Source: Isoetes taiwanensis
Lineage: Eukaryota; Streptophyta; Lycopodiopsida; Isoetales; Isoetaceae
Assembly: GCA_021234155.1 (NCBI GenBank)
Contig: JAJEKV010000124.1
Coordinates: 1,817,094 to 1,881,093, forward strand
DNA: 64,000 nt
Direction: 5' to 3'
Of this stretch, positions 22,250 through 32,954 are shown piece after piece (position 1 is the stretch's first letter; every line of letters begins with the position of its first letter). The notes below the pieces were generated by a model. The model did not search any database. It saw nothing but the letters and a program-made list of their open reading frames with translations, and was not told the origin of the DNA. The translations under genes were made by a program, and so were the position numbers.

Positions 22250-22860
22250 GGTAACACCCTGAGACGTGATGTGATAGCTCAGAAACTCGACATTGTCCTG
22301 CTCGAACTGACACTTCTCCAGCTTTGCATAAAGTCCATGTTCCCGTAGCTTCTAAAGGACCTTCCTGACATGTTCTTCATGCTCCTCCAAAGTCTTCGAA
22401 TAAAAGAGAATATCATCTAGATATAGATGATAACAAAAAGATCCAAAAACTCCGGAAAAATATCGTTAGCCATGTGCTGAAAGACCGCTGGGGCATTGGT
22501 AAGGCCAAAAGGCATGACGGTATACTTAAAATGACCATACCGAGTTTGAAAGGCTGTCTTCCACTCATCACCTTCCCTGATGCGGATAAGATTATAGGCA
22601 CCTCGAAGATCAATTTTCGTGAAGTATCTGCACCTTGTAGCCGCTCAAGCAACTCTGGAATCAGAGGGAGAGGATGCTGATTACGCACAGTGATCTTGTT
22701 GAGGCCGCGATAATCCATAACCAGCCACAAAGAACCATTCTTCTTGGAAACAAAGAAGATAGCAGCTCCTGCGGGTGACTGAGAATGTCGAATAAACCCA
22801 GTTGCAAGATTCTCCTTGATATAGGTCCGCAAAGTCTCCAATTCTAGATAGGGCCAAATG
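22250..22860 (-). pseudogene. Ty3 reverse transcriptase, broken by frameshift and stop
   Basis: The frame 22841-22413 carries [38 protein letters not shown] and [12 protein letters not shown], all typical of Ty3 RT. It then shifts frame. The catalytic [19 protein letters not shown] is in another frame near 22425-22370, followed by a TAG near 22353. The remnant continues into the RNase H frame. Not functional. Confidence 0.88.
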
Positions 22861-23106
22861 GCGGGGTCGTCCCTGGCTAAAGATCAATGGGGCAGTCATA
22901 AGGACGATGCTCCGAAAGCTTGCTGGCTTTGACCTTATCAAAAACATCGCCAAAATCCTTGTACTTATCAGGAAGGATAGGCGCAGACATTTCTGAAGCA
23001 GAGTTAGTCGAAGGATGGACTTGGATTGCAAATGCTGATCTGGAATCTTGCCTACCAGATCTAATAAACTTTGAAGAGAGATCTTCGAGATATGGAGCTG
23101 AGGGCA

Positions 23107-23340
23107 CAAAGAAGCCTCTACAGAAGCAGGATCAAGAACAGGAGTGAGAGCAGGAACAAGAGCAGAAGTAGGAGCAACTGGAGCAGGAACTGGAGCAGGA
23201 ACTGGACCAGGAACTGGAGCAGGAACTGGAACTGGAGAAAGAGTAGGAGCAAGAGCAGGAGCAGAAACCGGAGCTGGAGCTGGAACATCGTCGAGAATAT
23301 GGTCAGCATCTAGGGCATGAACTGGGGCATAGGCAAGAGT
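23107..23340 (-). repeat. Proline/alanine/valine-rich repeat linker in the Ty3 polyprotein
   Basis: Degenerate six-base units (plus-strand GGAGCA/GGAACT) encode a PVPAPVPGPVPAPV-type stretch between protease and reverse transcriptase. Other frames give Leu- or Arg/Ser-rich tracts, so only the minus frame joining protease to RT is meaningful. Confidence 0.75.
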
Positions 23341-23439
23341 CGAATCAGAACATGGAGCAGGAACAGGAACAGTAAGGACAGAATCAGGGGCCCACGATAT
23401 TGCACGGATCGAAGTCGATGTTGGTGTAGAGACCTGATC

Positions 23440-23880
23440 TGCAGATGAACTAGAACTAGAGCTCGAACCAGCAAACCGAAAGGATCTAGTACGCCAATCA
23501 ATCTGTGGGTTATGTAGCTCGAGCCAGGGCAGACTCAAGACTACTGGCACATGTGGATTGAAGGAAATGCTACAAGAAGCTCCCTCGAACAAAACGTGAA
23601 GAGGTGCAGTACATTCTGTGACTGCGCCTGAAGAGATCTCACGCCCATCAATCACATTAACAGAGCTAGGATGCTTGACCCTGCTTCTAGAATGGTGTGC
23701 TTAGTAGCGAACATACTTTCCATGAAGCAGGCATTCGCACCACAATCAAGTTGCGCCATTGTCTCTATCCTCCCATTCTCCGACTCCAATGAAAGAGAGA
23801 TAAAAAATTCTTTACTGACCTTGTCCGAGGGAATAAAACCTTCGTCACATGTGGGAGGAGTTGAAGGAATGTCAGGCAAC
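23440..23880 (-). pseudogene. Ty3 aspartic protease region
   Basis: The frame 23879-23652 contains AQLDCGANACFMES, matching the family's active-site DSGA with Ser replaced by Cys. After a frame change, the 23655 frame has VVLSLPWLELHNPQIDW, the conserved end of Ty3 proteases. It runs directly into the proline-rich linker. Confidence 0.75.
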
Positions 23881-23961
23881 CATCGAGAGACTTCTACTAC
23901 TTGGACGGAGCTCGAACGGTTTTTTGACTAATTTGGGCGCTTCACAGGGCATCCACGAGCA

Positions 23962-24793
23962 ATATGACCAGCTCCTCTATAGTAGAGGCAAAGATTAGCC
24001 TCTCTCCGATGCTGCTTCTCGGCGGCAGATAAAGGTCTTCGAACTGCCTGATCAATCTGCATAGGCTTAGGTCTGGACCTGTGGATTGTACAGATGAAAC
24101 TGAGGAAGGCATAGCTACAGGCGCTTGTGTGATTGGGAAGACCTGATTACGTCTCTCCTGCATGCGTTACGAAGAGCCGATTATCACATTGAACCGTATA
24201 TCTGATGGCTTCCTCCAAAGTCTGAGGGTCTTCCATAGATAACAACATATTTTTGACATCCTCACGGAAACAATCTCAAAGTGCAACATCATCCCAAGCA
24301 GTATCTACCACAATTTGACGAAATTCCGATGCATATACTGAAGCTGGACGAGAGCCTTGCCTTAGATTGCAAAGTTTTGTGACTGTTGTGCACTGACGAT
24401 CGGTGTATCCAAAGTATGCCTCGAGCTCTGCAGTGAATAAAGCAAAATTTTGCAACTCGGGAGCCCCTTTCTCCAGCAAGGGGGGCAAACCAACTCAAGG
24501 CTGATCCAGAAAGAAGAGAGCCAACTAGTCTGACCTGTTCTCAATCTGTAGGATACCCATGAGGGTGGAGCCAAATAATAAGACGAATCTGGTTCAAAAA
24601 ACCTCGGAGCTTGGATCTAGTGCCATCAAATTTTTTTGGCAGGCTGATCTTAGGTTCTGATGACCTCCTCCCAGAGCTAGAGGCTGACTCATGAGAAGTT
24701 AGCCATTCCTAGAGCTCCTTATTCTCCAACTGCAACTGCTGGCATACTTGAACAAATCGCTGGACCTGTTATATGTAGGATGAAACCTCCTCC
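23962..24793 (-). pseudogene. Ty3 gag with zinc knuckle, degenerate
   Basis: Overlapping frames give a retrotransposon gag: PKKFDGTRSKLRGFLNQI, ALSWFAPLLEKG, LRQGSRPASVYASEFRQIVV, then LEEAIRYTVQCDNRLF. The C-terminal zinc knuckle reads CLYYRGAGHIARGC, so the second Cys of CCHC is Tyr, and a TAG follows. Several frames are needed to read it through. Confidence 0.8.
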
Positions 24794-24920
24794 ATAGAGA
24801 CAGGAATCGCCCATTATGGATAAAGAAATCCTTAGGATCAGAGCAGGCAAGAACCGGTAAGGGATTTCAGTTCAAACTGTCATGAACCTACGCGAAAACA
24901 AGAAAAATACGTGGAAAATA

Positions 24921-25254
24921 TGCAAGAAATACGCCAAGATCGGCAAAGAATCTGATATATGAACATGAATCAAGAGTACAATGGCCCGAAGGCAAGCAGA
25001 AACACGAGACAGATGCCTAGAAGGCTCAAGACTAGCATTGAACCGGAATGGTTCGACAAGAAGAAGGTGCCTCCTTATATATCTAGGCTAACTGTCAGGA
25101 TCATGCCACTCCAATGGATGAGATTGCGCCAAGTGTCGCACATGCATTTAGGTTCTAGAATATTCTAGAACCTCCTGGAGATAGTCCCACATATGAGGAA
25201 GACGTGAAGGAATATCTTCAACAAATATTGGTAGCGCACTTGGCGAGGGTGTGT
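24921..25254 (-). repeat. 5' LTR of the Ty3 element, missing its first ~131 bases
   Basis: It matches 19639-20011 from TGCAAGAAATACGCC to GGGTGTGT and then diverges abruptly. The part matching 20012-20142 (LTR start and B-box half of the tRNA-like sequence) is absent. The TATA region (25074-25083) and the heat-shock element remain. No typical tRNA-primed binding site was recognised just inside it. Confidence 0.85.
25153..25170. promoter_or_regulatory. Perfect heat-shock element in the 5' LTR
   Basis: TTCTAGAATATTCTAGAA, identical to the copy at 19910-19927, although the LTRs around it have diverged. It sits about 70 bases upstream (element orientation) of the LTR TATA box, where it could drive transcription of the element. 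Confidence 0.8.
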
Positions 25255-25664
25255 TTGCTTCCTCTGTTTTTATTTCCTCTGCTTTAAATGATTGGAGGAG
25301 GTACTTAAACATGTATGTGGCTAACTCTATGGTGGGGGAAACAATTTCCAGTTTCTGTGGAGGAGGAAAGACATTGAAATTGCAGAGGGGCTACATGATA
25401 TAATTTGAGGCTAAAAATACAATTATCTTTGTCTGATATGTATCAAGAATGATGTAGAGAGTTATAAAAATAGACTCAACAATTTTGACTTTGAAGAGCA
25501 GAGTATTTAGATACATGCTTTACATAGAGTATGGCATTACCCCTACTGTATTGCTTGGGTCTTGTCATGGATGTGTAGGATTAGCTATATCCTCATCTGA
25601 CTTGTATGTATATTTCATGATATGTATCTTTGTACAGTTTGATAGCACCCTTATGATTACCACG
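25255..25664. other. No gene seen
   Basis: Non-coding flank of the Ty3 element. Confidence 0.5.
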
Positions 25665-25816
25665 TTTTTTCCCTTGAAAACCCTTCGGGGCAGGGTTTTT
25701 TTTAACTCGGACAGTAATAAGCTAGCTATGCTCTTTCATTGGGTCTCATAGGCCGATTGGTCTCCATGGACGATAAAGGCCATTCTACTCTATTTTGTTC
25801 TATTCTATTCTATTTC
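25665..25816 (+). mobile_element. SINE-like repeat, copy 1
   Basis: It shares AAAACCCTT...GGGTTTTTTTTAA, AGTAATA and GGGTCYCATAGGCCGATTGGTCTCC-TGGACGATAAA with copies at about 27842-27955 and 32206-32345. It ends in a simple-sequence tail (TATTC)n. Short length, a shared body and a different tail in each copy are typical of SINEs. No Pol III A/B boxes were confidently found. Confidence 0.6.
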
Positions 25817-27206
25817 TTTTCCTATAACTGCAGTTCTATAAATAGGGTCATATCATACTCTATGGAAGGTGGTAGTTTTTTTTCTTTTTTCTTCCCTTCC
25901 CCCTTATGAAGCATTTTTTGTCGTGAAAATAAGGATCCATGAACTTTGGTTTTAAAATTAGACAACACATCTAGACAATAAATTATGACTCAAGCACTCT
26001 TACATTATATTGGTACTATTCTTACACTATAGTATCTGATTAGCACTTTTGATCTTGGCCATGCACGCCAAACAATGAAATACAAAAATGAGAAAACACA
26101 CCCTCGGACCACTAGATGGCAACCCTCCGTGTGCAGCACCTTGTTTCTTTCTATCTATCTATCTATCTATCTATCTATTTTTTTTTTCTTTAGTAGCTTT
26201 ATATTTTTCAACCTTTTTATAATTTTCTTCTTCTTGCTTTTCTTATTTTTTCCATATTTTTTGTTTGCTCCTAAAATACCCTACCCTTAACCATATTTAT
26301 GTTGAGATTATTTATCTATTGTACTCTCTAACTTACATTTAACTCATTGCAAAAGAAGGAACATTAGTGGAAATAAGAATTGAAGTCATATTAACAATAT
26401 TTGACATGTTGAACTTGATTTTGCGGTCCTTAATAACAGTAATTTTAGCTAGATTACCTTACAAAACAAATGCTTCATCATGGCATTACTTTTGCTAGAA
26501 TAAGATGTCAGGATCCCCCTCTCGTAACTGTATGCCATGTCCAAGCTCGAAAGGTAAATGGTCTCGTAGGTATACATGCATTTTGAAACAAAAAAGAAAC
26601 CCCTTCCACCCACGCATCCCTTTTATATGGAAAATATATGTGAAGTCCGCTTGCATTTGTTCACTTTACCTTTTAGTTCCTCCTCCTCTAATCTAGCACC
26701 TCGGGACTGCCAAGATTCGGCCATACTACTATGTTCTACCATCAAGCTCCTTAGCTATGCCACTACAAGTTTAGTGGATCTCTCTCATGTGGTGCTTTAC
26801 TAGCTAAGCGTCCTTTTGTGGGCATGGGGCTGTTGCTTTTGAGTCTTTGATGTGTGATTTTGTTCTACCAATAATTGTGATGTAAATTTATTTTTGAGCT
26901 TCCATTCATTGCATCACATGATTCTGTTGTAGTTTCAAGCAACATTTCTACTCTTTTGTTGGGATGTGTCTGTGTGCAGAAGGTAGCAGAGAATCTGCCT
27001 CTTATGGAGGTCGATGTCATGGAAAGGTTGGCGTGTCACGGGGATATTTGCAAAGGCAAGTACTTATTTAGCTCCATATATTGCCTCCTCTTAGCTCAAC
27101 AACCTATCGCACTGCCAAAAAGATGGCACTTGTAGAATCCACAATAAAATTGGGTTTGTACATTTGAGATAAGTTGCTCCATCCAAAAGTTTTTATGCTT
27201 TAGTGG
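25817..27206. other. No gene seen; one possible exon-like patch near 26981-27050
   Basis: AT-rich DNA with a (CTAT)n run. The stretch after GTGTGCAG at about 26981 stays open for about 70 bases and could be an exon scrap, but I do not recognise it. Confidence 0.4.
26146..26181 (+). repeat. (CTAT)n microsatellite followed by a T-run
   Basis: Simple repeat of CTAT (about seven units) ending in a run of T. Confidence 0.95.
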
Positions 27207-27356
27207 CAGGTTATCCATAGGTGTTTACATGTTAATGCCTTAAGACATCGCTATTATCTTGGAACGTCTGTAGTATGCTCTTTCGGGCTTCCAGACACTG
27301 ATACTCTTGAGCATTGTCTCTTTTCTTATCCAGAAGTTCAATCGGCATGGTCCTGA
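27207..27356 (+). pseudogene. LINE fragment: zf-RVT region
   Basis: One open stretch reads VIHRCLHVNALRHRYYLG, then DTDTLEHCLFSYPEVQSAWS. This is the zinc-binding region at the C-terminus of plant L1-type LINE polyproteins. The second Cys of the first pair is missing (CSFG for CxxC). It is a small, dead fragment. The intact-looking equivalent in this window is in the LINE at 53223-55814. Confidence 0.7.
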
Positions 27357-27841
27357 CTACAATGTTTACTTAATAGTAATGTGCATGTTACAGACTCATG
27401 TTTAAAATGTATATATAATGTACATGTACATGTAATGTATATCCAATGTATATAAAATGTACATTGGATGTAAAGATATAAAACTGTTCAGTTTCATTAA
27501 CTAAAAGGACATTTAAGTATAGACGGATGTAAATTTAATAAGCAAGTACATGTTAAGTGGAGGTGGATGTTTATGTAAATGTAAATAGATTTACATCTAA
27601 AAAGTACCTAATAGCACGTCATTGCAAGATCTTTGCTACTATGTAAAGAATATAATAAACATTAGCATGCAATACATGTCATGGGAACCATGTGCATTCA
27701 TTAATAAATCACTGGAAAACTGTACTGAAATGTACAGAAGAAAATTATGAAAGAAATGAGAAGAAAACATAAGATTTCAATGAGAGTTGATTCAATAGTA
27801 GAACCCAATAAGAATTGAATCAATTGCTTCGGTAGACCTAT

Positions 27842-27955
27842 GAGATGTCAAGGTATTGTATTGCCTGCTGCTCTCTCTTTGTACTTGGGTCCCATAGGCC
27901 AGTTGGTCTCCGTGGACGATAAAATCATATTCCTATTCCTATTCCTTTTCATGAC
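27842..27955 (+). mobile_element. SINE-like repeat, copy 2 (5'-truncated), inserted in the transposon-type relic
   Basis: It carries GGGTCCCATAGGCCAGTTGGTCTCC and GTGGACGATAAAATC, then an (ATTCCT)n tail. It terminates the minus-strand reading frame 27848-28402, whose last ~30 codons are antisense SINE. Confidence 0.6.
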
Positions 27956-28402
27956 ATCTCTAACCTTCGATGAAACTTTTGTATTATCAATCGAAAATTC
28001 GCGAACCTGACGGTTGATTGAATCATTGATTCTATTTGATCTTGGCCTCCTTCCTGCCAAAGCCCACATGTTTTCTCCACTTAATGACACTATTTTCCTT
28101 CTTGCTGCAGCTTTGGATAAATTTCTTGATTGTACCTTTAGCAATTTTGAAGAAACAACCTTGTTTATATCTCCTTTTTTTCCAACAATCATTGCTAACA
28201 ACGAATGTTTTGCAGACAACTTGTCTTTGCTATTAGCAGACTTCACGTCTTGAAACCCATCTTTCAAGTTTCTGATCATTGATTTCATAACAATAACTTT
28301 AGAAGGATTTCCGATCACAGGTTCGAAAAAAGAAAAAAGACTGTCATCTTGCAACAAACGAGCATTAAAAACTACTTTTTGATTTGGACGAAACGCTTGC
28401 AA
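27848..28402 (-). pseudogene. N-terminal part of a second transposon-type protein copy, ended by a SINE
   Basis: An unbroken 184-codon frame. Residues around 105-135 read KAAARRKIVSLSGENMWALAGRRPRSNRI, with NDSINRQVREF after. This matches the region just before the NTRVSPN motif of the family seen at 11028-13655 (from memory of its layout, usually a WALL-type motif before a helical block). The last ~30 residues come from the SINE-like repeat at 27842-27955, so the original C-terminus is lost. The frame at 28415-28792 on the same strand may be its upstream part. Function unknown. Confidence 0.45.
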
Positions 28403-28869
28403 ATAGCTAAGAATTCAATCCACCGATCTGTCAACACATTGCTTTATTTGTTTCGTGGCATAACACATTCCAATGTCAGAATATCTACGTTTAGAATCAC
28501 CATTTCCAGTGGAGTTCTCGCCCTCCATTTGTAAAAATGAAATTGATTGGTTTTCCTTATAGATTGAATTGATATGTGTTTCTTGTAGAATTCTTGTTTT
28601 GTCGTCGTTATGGAAAGGGGGGATTTCGGAAAGGAAGGGATGGATCCATTCAAACTGAGTCCGATTCAGTGCATCAAGAATCCCAGGGGAAGGGCTATCA
28701 TGGGATGTTGTTGCAATCATTACAGACCTGTCATAACAAGACAAATTGGAGTATCGCTCTGTGCATCTGAAATGTACCACGAAAATGGACAAATTCGTCC
28801 TTCAATTCAATATGATATGCATACACCCTTTCATGCTTTTACCCTTGAGAGGGGTTTTTTCCCTGGCAT

Positions 28870-28891
28870 AATAAACAGTTAGTGAGAATTA
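28870..28891 (+). repeat. Left arm of a 22-bp perfect inverted repeat
   Basis: AATAAACAGTTAGTG... at 28870-28891 is the exact reverse complement of 32151-32172. The arms are 3.3 kb apart. SINE-like sequence (AAACCCTTTGACGAG-type) lies just outside the right arm, and a similar CCCTTGAGAGGGG lies outside the left arm. Confidence 0.8.
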
Positions 28892-28946
28892 TGTCCAGTA
28901 CCTCGTTGACATACTACAGACATTTCATCTCTCTCTCTCTCCCTCG

Positions 28947-29230
28947 GTTATGGTGGAGCGGGATCTCTGGGCTATGGTGAGTACTGCTAGATACAAAGTA
29001 ATTCTCCAAAGCAAATCCAGAGTAAAGCTGAGAGCAAAAAGAAAAATTGGATTCATAGCAAAGAAATACTTCTCTGCTTGGATAATCTCTTCGGCTATGG
29101 CGGAGCGTGATCTATTAGCTATGGGAGCATGTCAGACTACAAAGTAATCGTCCAAAGCAAAACCAGAGTAAAGCCCAGAGCGAATAAAACTTGGATTCAA
29201 AGCAAAGAAATAACTGCATGGACCTTCTGT
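28947..29230 (+). repeat. Tandem duplication, ~145-base unit
   Basis: The unit GGTTATGGTGGAGCG...CAAAGTAATTCTCCAAAGCAAA starts near 28947 and recurs near 29092 as GGCTATGGCGGAGCG...CAAAGTAATCGTCCAAAGCAAA. It is preceded by a short (CT)n run. Diverged; no coding role. Confidence 0.85.
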
Positions 29231-32046
29231 ATTCAAAGCAAATGAATCCAAAATACAACAAATACTCTCTCTTTTCTCTGCCCCGATCTCTTTTCTATCT
29301 GGCAATGGCTATGGGTTCCTAGACAATGACTATGGCTATGCAGATCTTCGTTGGACCTTGTGCCACGCTTGTTAAAGCATCTAACATTAAGCCCAATGGC
29401 AACAGAGGTGAGTAATTAGGCAACAAAGAAAAAGCCTTGTGCTTGATAAAGAATACCCGTGCTTGACAAGGAAGAAACCTAGAAAACCTATGAGGTAAGA
29501 GAAAAGCTTCTTCAGCTTGAAACTCAGCTCAAGCAACCCTGCGCTTGCTTCCAAAAGAAAGTTCTTCCCTTTTTTTTGGGGGGGAGAGGGGGAGGGAGGG
29601 AAGGACGACAATATATTATCAAGAAAAATCAAGATACATATAGGACTACTGTGACATGGGACTCAAAACCTAGAGGACAAAATAATCCACTAAGCAAAAC
29701 CACCCATACACAGTGTATAATCAAAGTCCTTGTGCCACCTTGAGGCTTTAATGGCCTCATCACAATCCCCATGTTTTACCACATCCAGATGATCATCAAT
29801 AGACATCATTTTATCATACTACTGAATTGTACGAGATGGGATAGCCTCATGAGATGACATAATAGAATTCTTTCTAGCTGCCTTCTTCCACTTGACCTAT
29901 TGTCATGATTCTTTAGAGCATTGAAGTTTAGGATCATCAACCATAACAACCTCAGAACACAAGAAGAAGAAGCATCAACTTGAATAATAGAAAGAACAAT
30001 AGGAGCATATAATGGTTGAGGACGACACTACTGAAATTGGAGGTAGATCATCTTCGGTAAATAAGGAACACAAAACAACTGGCAAAGGTGATCATGAATA
30101 GATGAAGAAATAACAATGGGAGCTTGAACCTGAGAAGAAGGGGAAGGTTGAACAGATGCCTGTGATGCACGAGGGCCTCGATGAAAGCTAGCAAATGCTT
30201 TTATCAAGAAATAAGCGAGCCAATTCTGGACTATTCAAAAGCTTAAGATCCAATTTCTTATACCAAGGTCCACTCTTTACCACTGTACAATCTGGTGAAG
30301 GCGAGTCCACCGATATAGAAATGCAAATCCTTGACCATTCATGATAGAGTGTGAGATATGAACTCCAAGTTCAGTTGCAATTGCTACTAAAAATTGATGA
30401 GCCATTAGATCTGGAGGAAGATTAGATATCGAGAATCAGCAAGATATCTTTAATGCATGAACCATCTGATGTAAAGCCAGGCGAATAATACTAGTACATT
30501 ATATATTCCCCACCAAGTGGATCTAGACACCAAGGAGTCCACTCAATCACTATTATAAAAAATAGAATATTCTTTGCCAACAACCCGATGGACTGAAAAG
30601 GAGGAAGCTGAAGGCCTCGCAAAAGACGAGAACCATGAGAAATCTAAATAACTATCAGTAAAGTAGCCAAGCACTGCATAAGAGGACAAGTTCATAGCAC
30701 ACTTAATACGAGATTGATGGTCCACCTCAACCATGGGAATACCCGAGGCTTGAACCCTGGGAGATTCACACAGAAGACCCGTATAAACCAAGAGTGTCTG
30801 GAATGGGTATTTTTCTGATGTTTCCATATGTATACTAGGGATTTTATGGAAGGGGTGTTTTTTCAACACTTTTATGTATGTATATAGGGGTGTTACTTCT
30901 CACCCTAAGCATGCAGGTGGCATATGCTCATGTGATAAAGATGAATCCCCTGGGGCTTGAACTACATTGTGGCAATCAAACTAGCAAAATATATCATCTA
31001 GAGGTAATTGCTACTGAAGCTGAGTCTGCCGAGCTTTCAATATTTCCAAAATTGCTGGCAACTCATCCTTACTCCCTTTCGATAACACTTGTAAAGTAGC
31101 TGATACCCTGACCTTTCTAGGTGCTGCAAATTTGTAGTGCATAAATAACATCAATGAATAATTTTAGGGGTTTTTATCAGCACTTGCTTCGATATATGTA
31201 CTAAAAAAAGTACGCAATTATAGGCTTAGTTGCATGAAAAATACATTAAGGGTACAAAATATATATAAAAACATGTAAAAGGATGAGTATAGGCAGAGAA
31301 TATATATACATGTTTACTAGTTTCTCTGTAGAAATATTTTACACAGTACACATGCAGAAGGATGGATAGGAGTATGAAAAGGCATTTTCTGTTAGAACAG
31401 TGGTAAATAAGGGCTTGATCCCATCTGCGCAGATGGCGTATCCAATATACATATAGGTGAATCCCCCAGGCTAGATATATCCTACAAAGCCAATCACTAA
31501 ATCTTTAATATGAAACTTTTGTAAGAGAGTCAGATGACTTCCAAACAGCATCATTAGCTTGAGGTTGAGGAACTACATTAGGGTTGCAATCTGTACCTGT
31601 TTGATGTAAATTCCCATTGACTTCCGCTCCTTTACTCCAGTGCCTTGCAAGGGAGGAAAATCCCTTTCTTCAAAAACCACTGGAGCAGGCGCCATCAAAG
31701 GCAAAGAACCTTCCACTATTTACCTCTTTTTGCACAATTGGAAGGTCACGTATCACCAAGCTGGTGGTAGAATCACGCCATTTTGCTGTCGCATTAGATG
31801 AAGCAGTATCTGTCTTTTCCATCTCTACTGAAAGAGGCCGAAATCAAACATACCTAATCTGGCCCCTAAGCTGATAACAAACCCTAGTAAAATTGATATT
31901 TTAGAGAGATCCTTGAACAAGCTTTTCAACAAGCTAAAGATCATTGAAAACAGAGCCCGGATACTCAAGCTACAAGGAAAAACACCAGCTGCCCTAAGTG
32001 CCCTAATCATGAGCGCTACTTCTAGCTTCTTCTCTTCTAGAAGAAA
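29231..32046. other. No intact gene; possible minus-strand retroelement scraps
   Basis: Scattered minus-strand frames (30543-30869, 31825-32106 and neighbours) could be pieces of a LINE first ORF, but I found no firm motif. The stretch also includes the interior of the 28870/32172 inverted repeat. Confidence 0.3.
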
Positions 32047-32104
32047 GTTCGTGGCAGAGCCGCTCAAGCTTCCAGAAGAAAGCTTGAGCGACGTCGCCAC
32101 GAAC
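32047..32104. repeat. Large imperfect hairpin (25-bp arms, 8-base loop)
   Basis: Arms GTTCGTGGC...CGCTCAAGCTT and AAGCTTGAGCG...GCCACGAAC pair except for a five-base internal mismatch. It lies close to the right arm of the 22-bp inverted repeat. Confidence 0.85.
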
Positions 32105-32150
32105 AAGCCGAGGAACTTTTACCTAGTACAAAATTAAAGGAATATACCAG

Positions 32151-32172
32151 TAATTCTCACTAACTGTTTATT
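32151..32172 (-). repeat. Right arm of the 22-bp perfect inverted repeat
   Basis: Exact reverse complement of 28870-28891. Confidence 0.8.
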
Positions 32173-32205
32173 GCATATAGCTTATCAGCAAGCCTGTTAC
32201 TACTA

Positions 32206-32345
32206 AGTTTTTTCCTTCAAAAACCCTTTGACGAGTTTTTTTTTTTTAATCCTAGATAGTAATAGGCCGATTGTTCTTTATTTGCATCCCCTAGGTCGAT
32301 TTGTCTTCGTGGATGATTAAACACAATTCAACTCAATTCTTAGAC
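32206..32345 (+). mobile_element. SINE-like repeat, copy 3
   Basis: It has AAAACCCTTTGACGAGTTTTTT, a T/A-rich run, AGATAGTAATAGGCCGATTG and CCTAGGTCGATTTGTCTTCGTGG-ATGATTAAA, with a CAATTCAACTCAATTC tail. It is the most complete 5' part of the three copies. Confidence 0.6.
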
Positions 32346-32954
32346 TTTGTAAGTCGATCGTTTTAAATTTCCCCAAGTAGCGGATGAATATAATATTTTT
32401 ATAGAGATTAAGCATCGTTACTCAATATCAGTCTCCATGAAACATTTTTCAATTCCGAGTGTTACACAATGATTCTTATGCAAGGATAATACTAAAACAC
32501 TTTTTGAATCTTAAAAATCCAAATGTTGGCTGTTTTTGTTTCGATCCACGCTCCTTCCCATTCCAAATTTTAAGCCTGCATTCTCGTTCCGATTCTGGGT
32601 AACTATGCTATTAATAATGTAAGTTCTCGAATGGAATGTGAGTTTGACAATTGTGGAAGAAAGCAACATTTACGAGGTAGGCTATTGTCTATGATTGGTT
32701 GAAAGTTATGTGGCAAGGATCCTACCTTGGCAGGTTGAATCTGCCCTTAGAGCAAATCATGTAGCAGGTATTCCCAATGCGAGTGGAGAAAACAAAATTA
32801 CCAAAAGATAACAAAATGTAAACAAAACTTTGGACCAAACTTTAGCCGCAGGTGAACATTTCTATTAGTTTGTTAAACTACAGTACACATTTTCAACTTT
32901 TCTTTCGGCTGTTTATATATATACAAGTTTATTATTATTTAGGGCCTACACATT

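Larger units (their letters stand above)
19639..25254 (-). mobile_element. Degenerate Ty3/gypsy chromovirus-type LTR retrotransposon (chromodomain integrase)
   Basis: Minus-strand order is 5' LTR (24921-25254, truncated), gag, zinc knuckle, protease, reverse transcriptase, RNase H, integrase, chromodomain, polypurine tract and 3' LTR (19639-20142). The gag-protease-RT-RNase H-integrase order with a GPY/F module and a C-terminal chromodomain places it among chromoviruses. The chromodomain and the PFPDRVPPPPP linker resemble the fungus/animal-like (Tcn1-type) clade more than the usual seed-plant clades. That clade call comes from memory and needs a phylogeny. Multiple frameshifts, stops and a deletion in RNase H make it non-autonomous. 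The two LTRs have diverged noticeably (roughly a tenth of positions by eye), so the insertion is old. Confidence 0.9.

Noticed and set aside
23118-23309. Leu-rich (minus) and Arg/Ser-rich (plus) frames over the repeat tract
   Set aside because: Both are alternate frames of the simple repeat that encodes the proline-rich linker.
26075-26290. Frame rich in Ser/Ile/Phe with a hydrophobic stretch, resembling a membrane protein
   Set aside because: It is the translation of the CTAT repeat and the following T-rich tract.
30543-30869. 108-codon minus-strand frame as a gene
   Set aside because: No domain or splice support; may be a LINE ORF1 scrap, but the evidence was too weak to list as a feature of its own.
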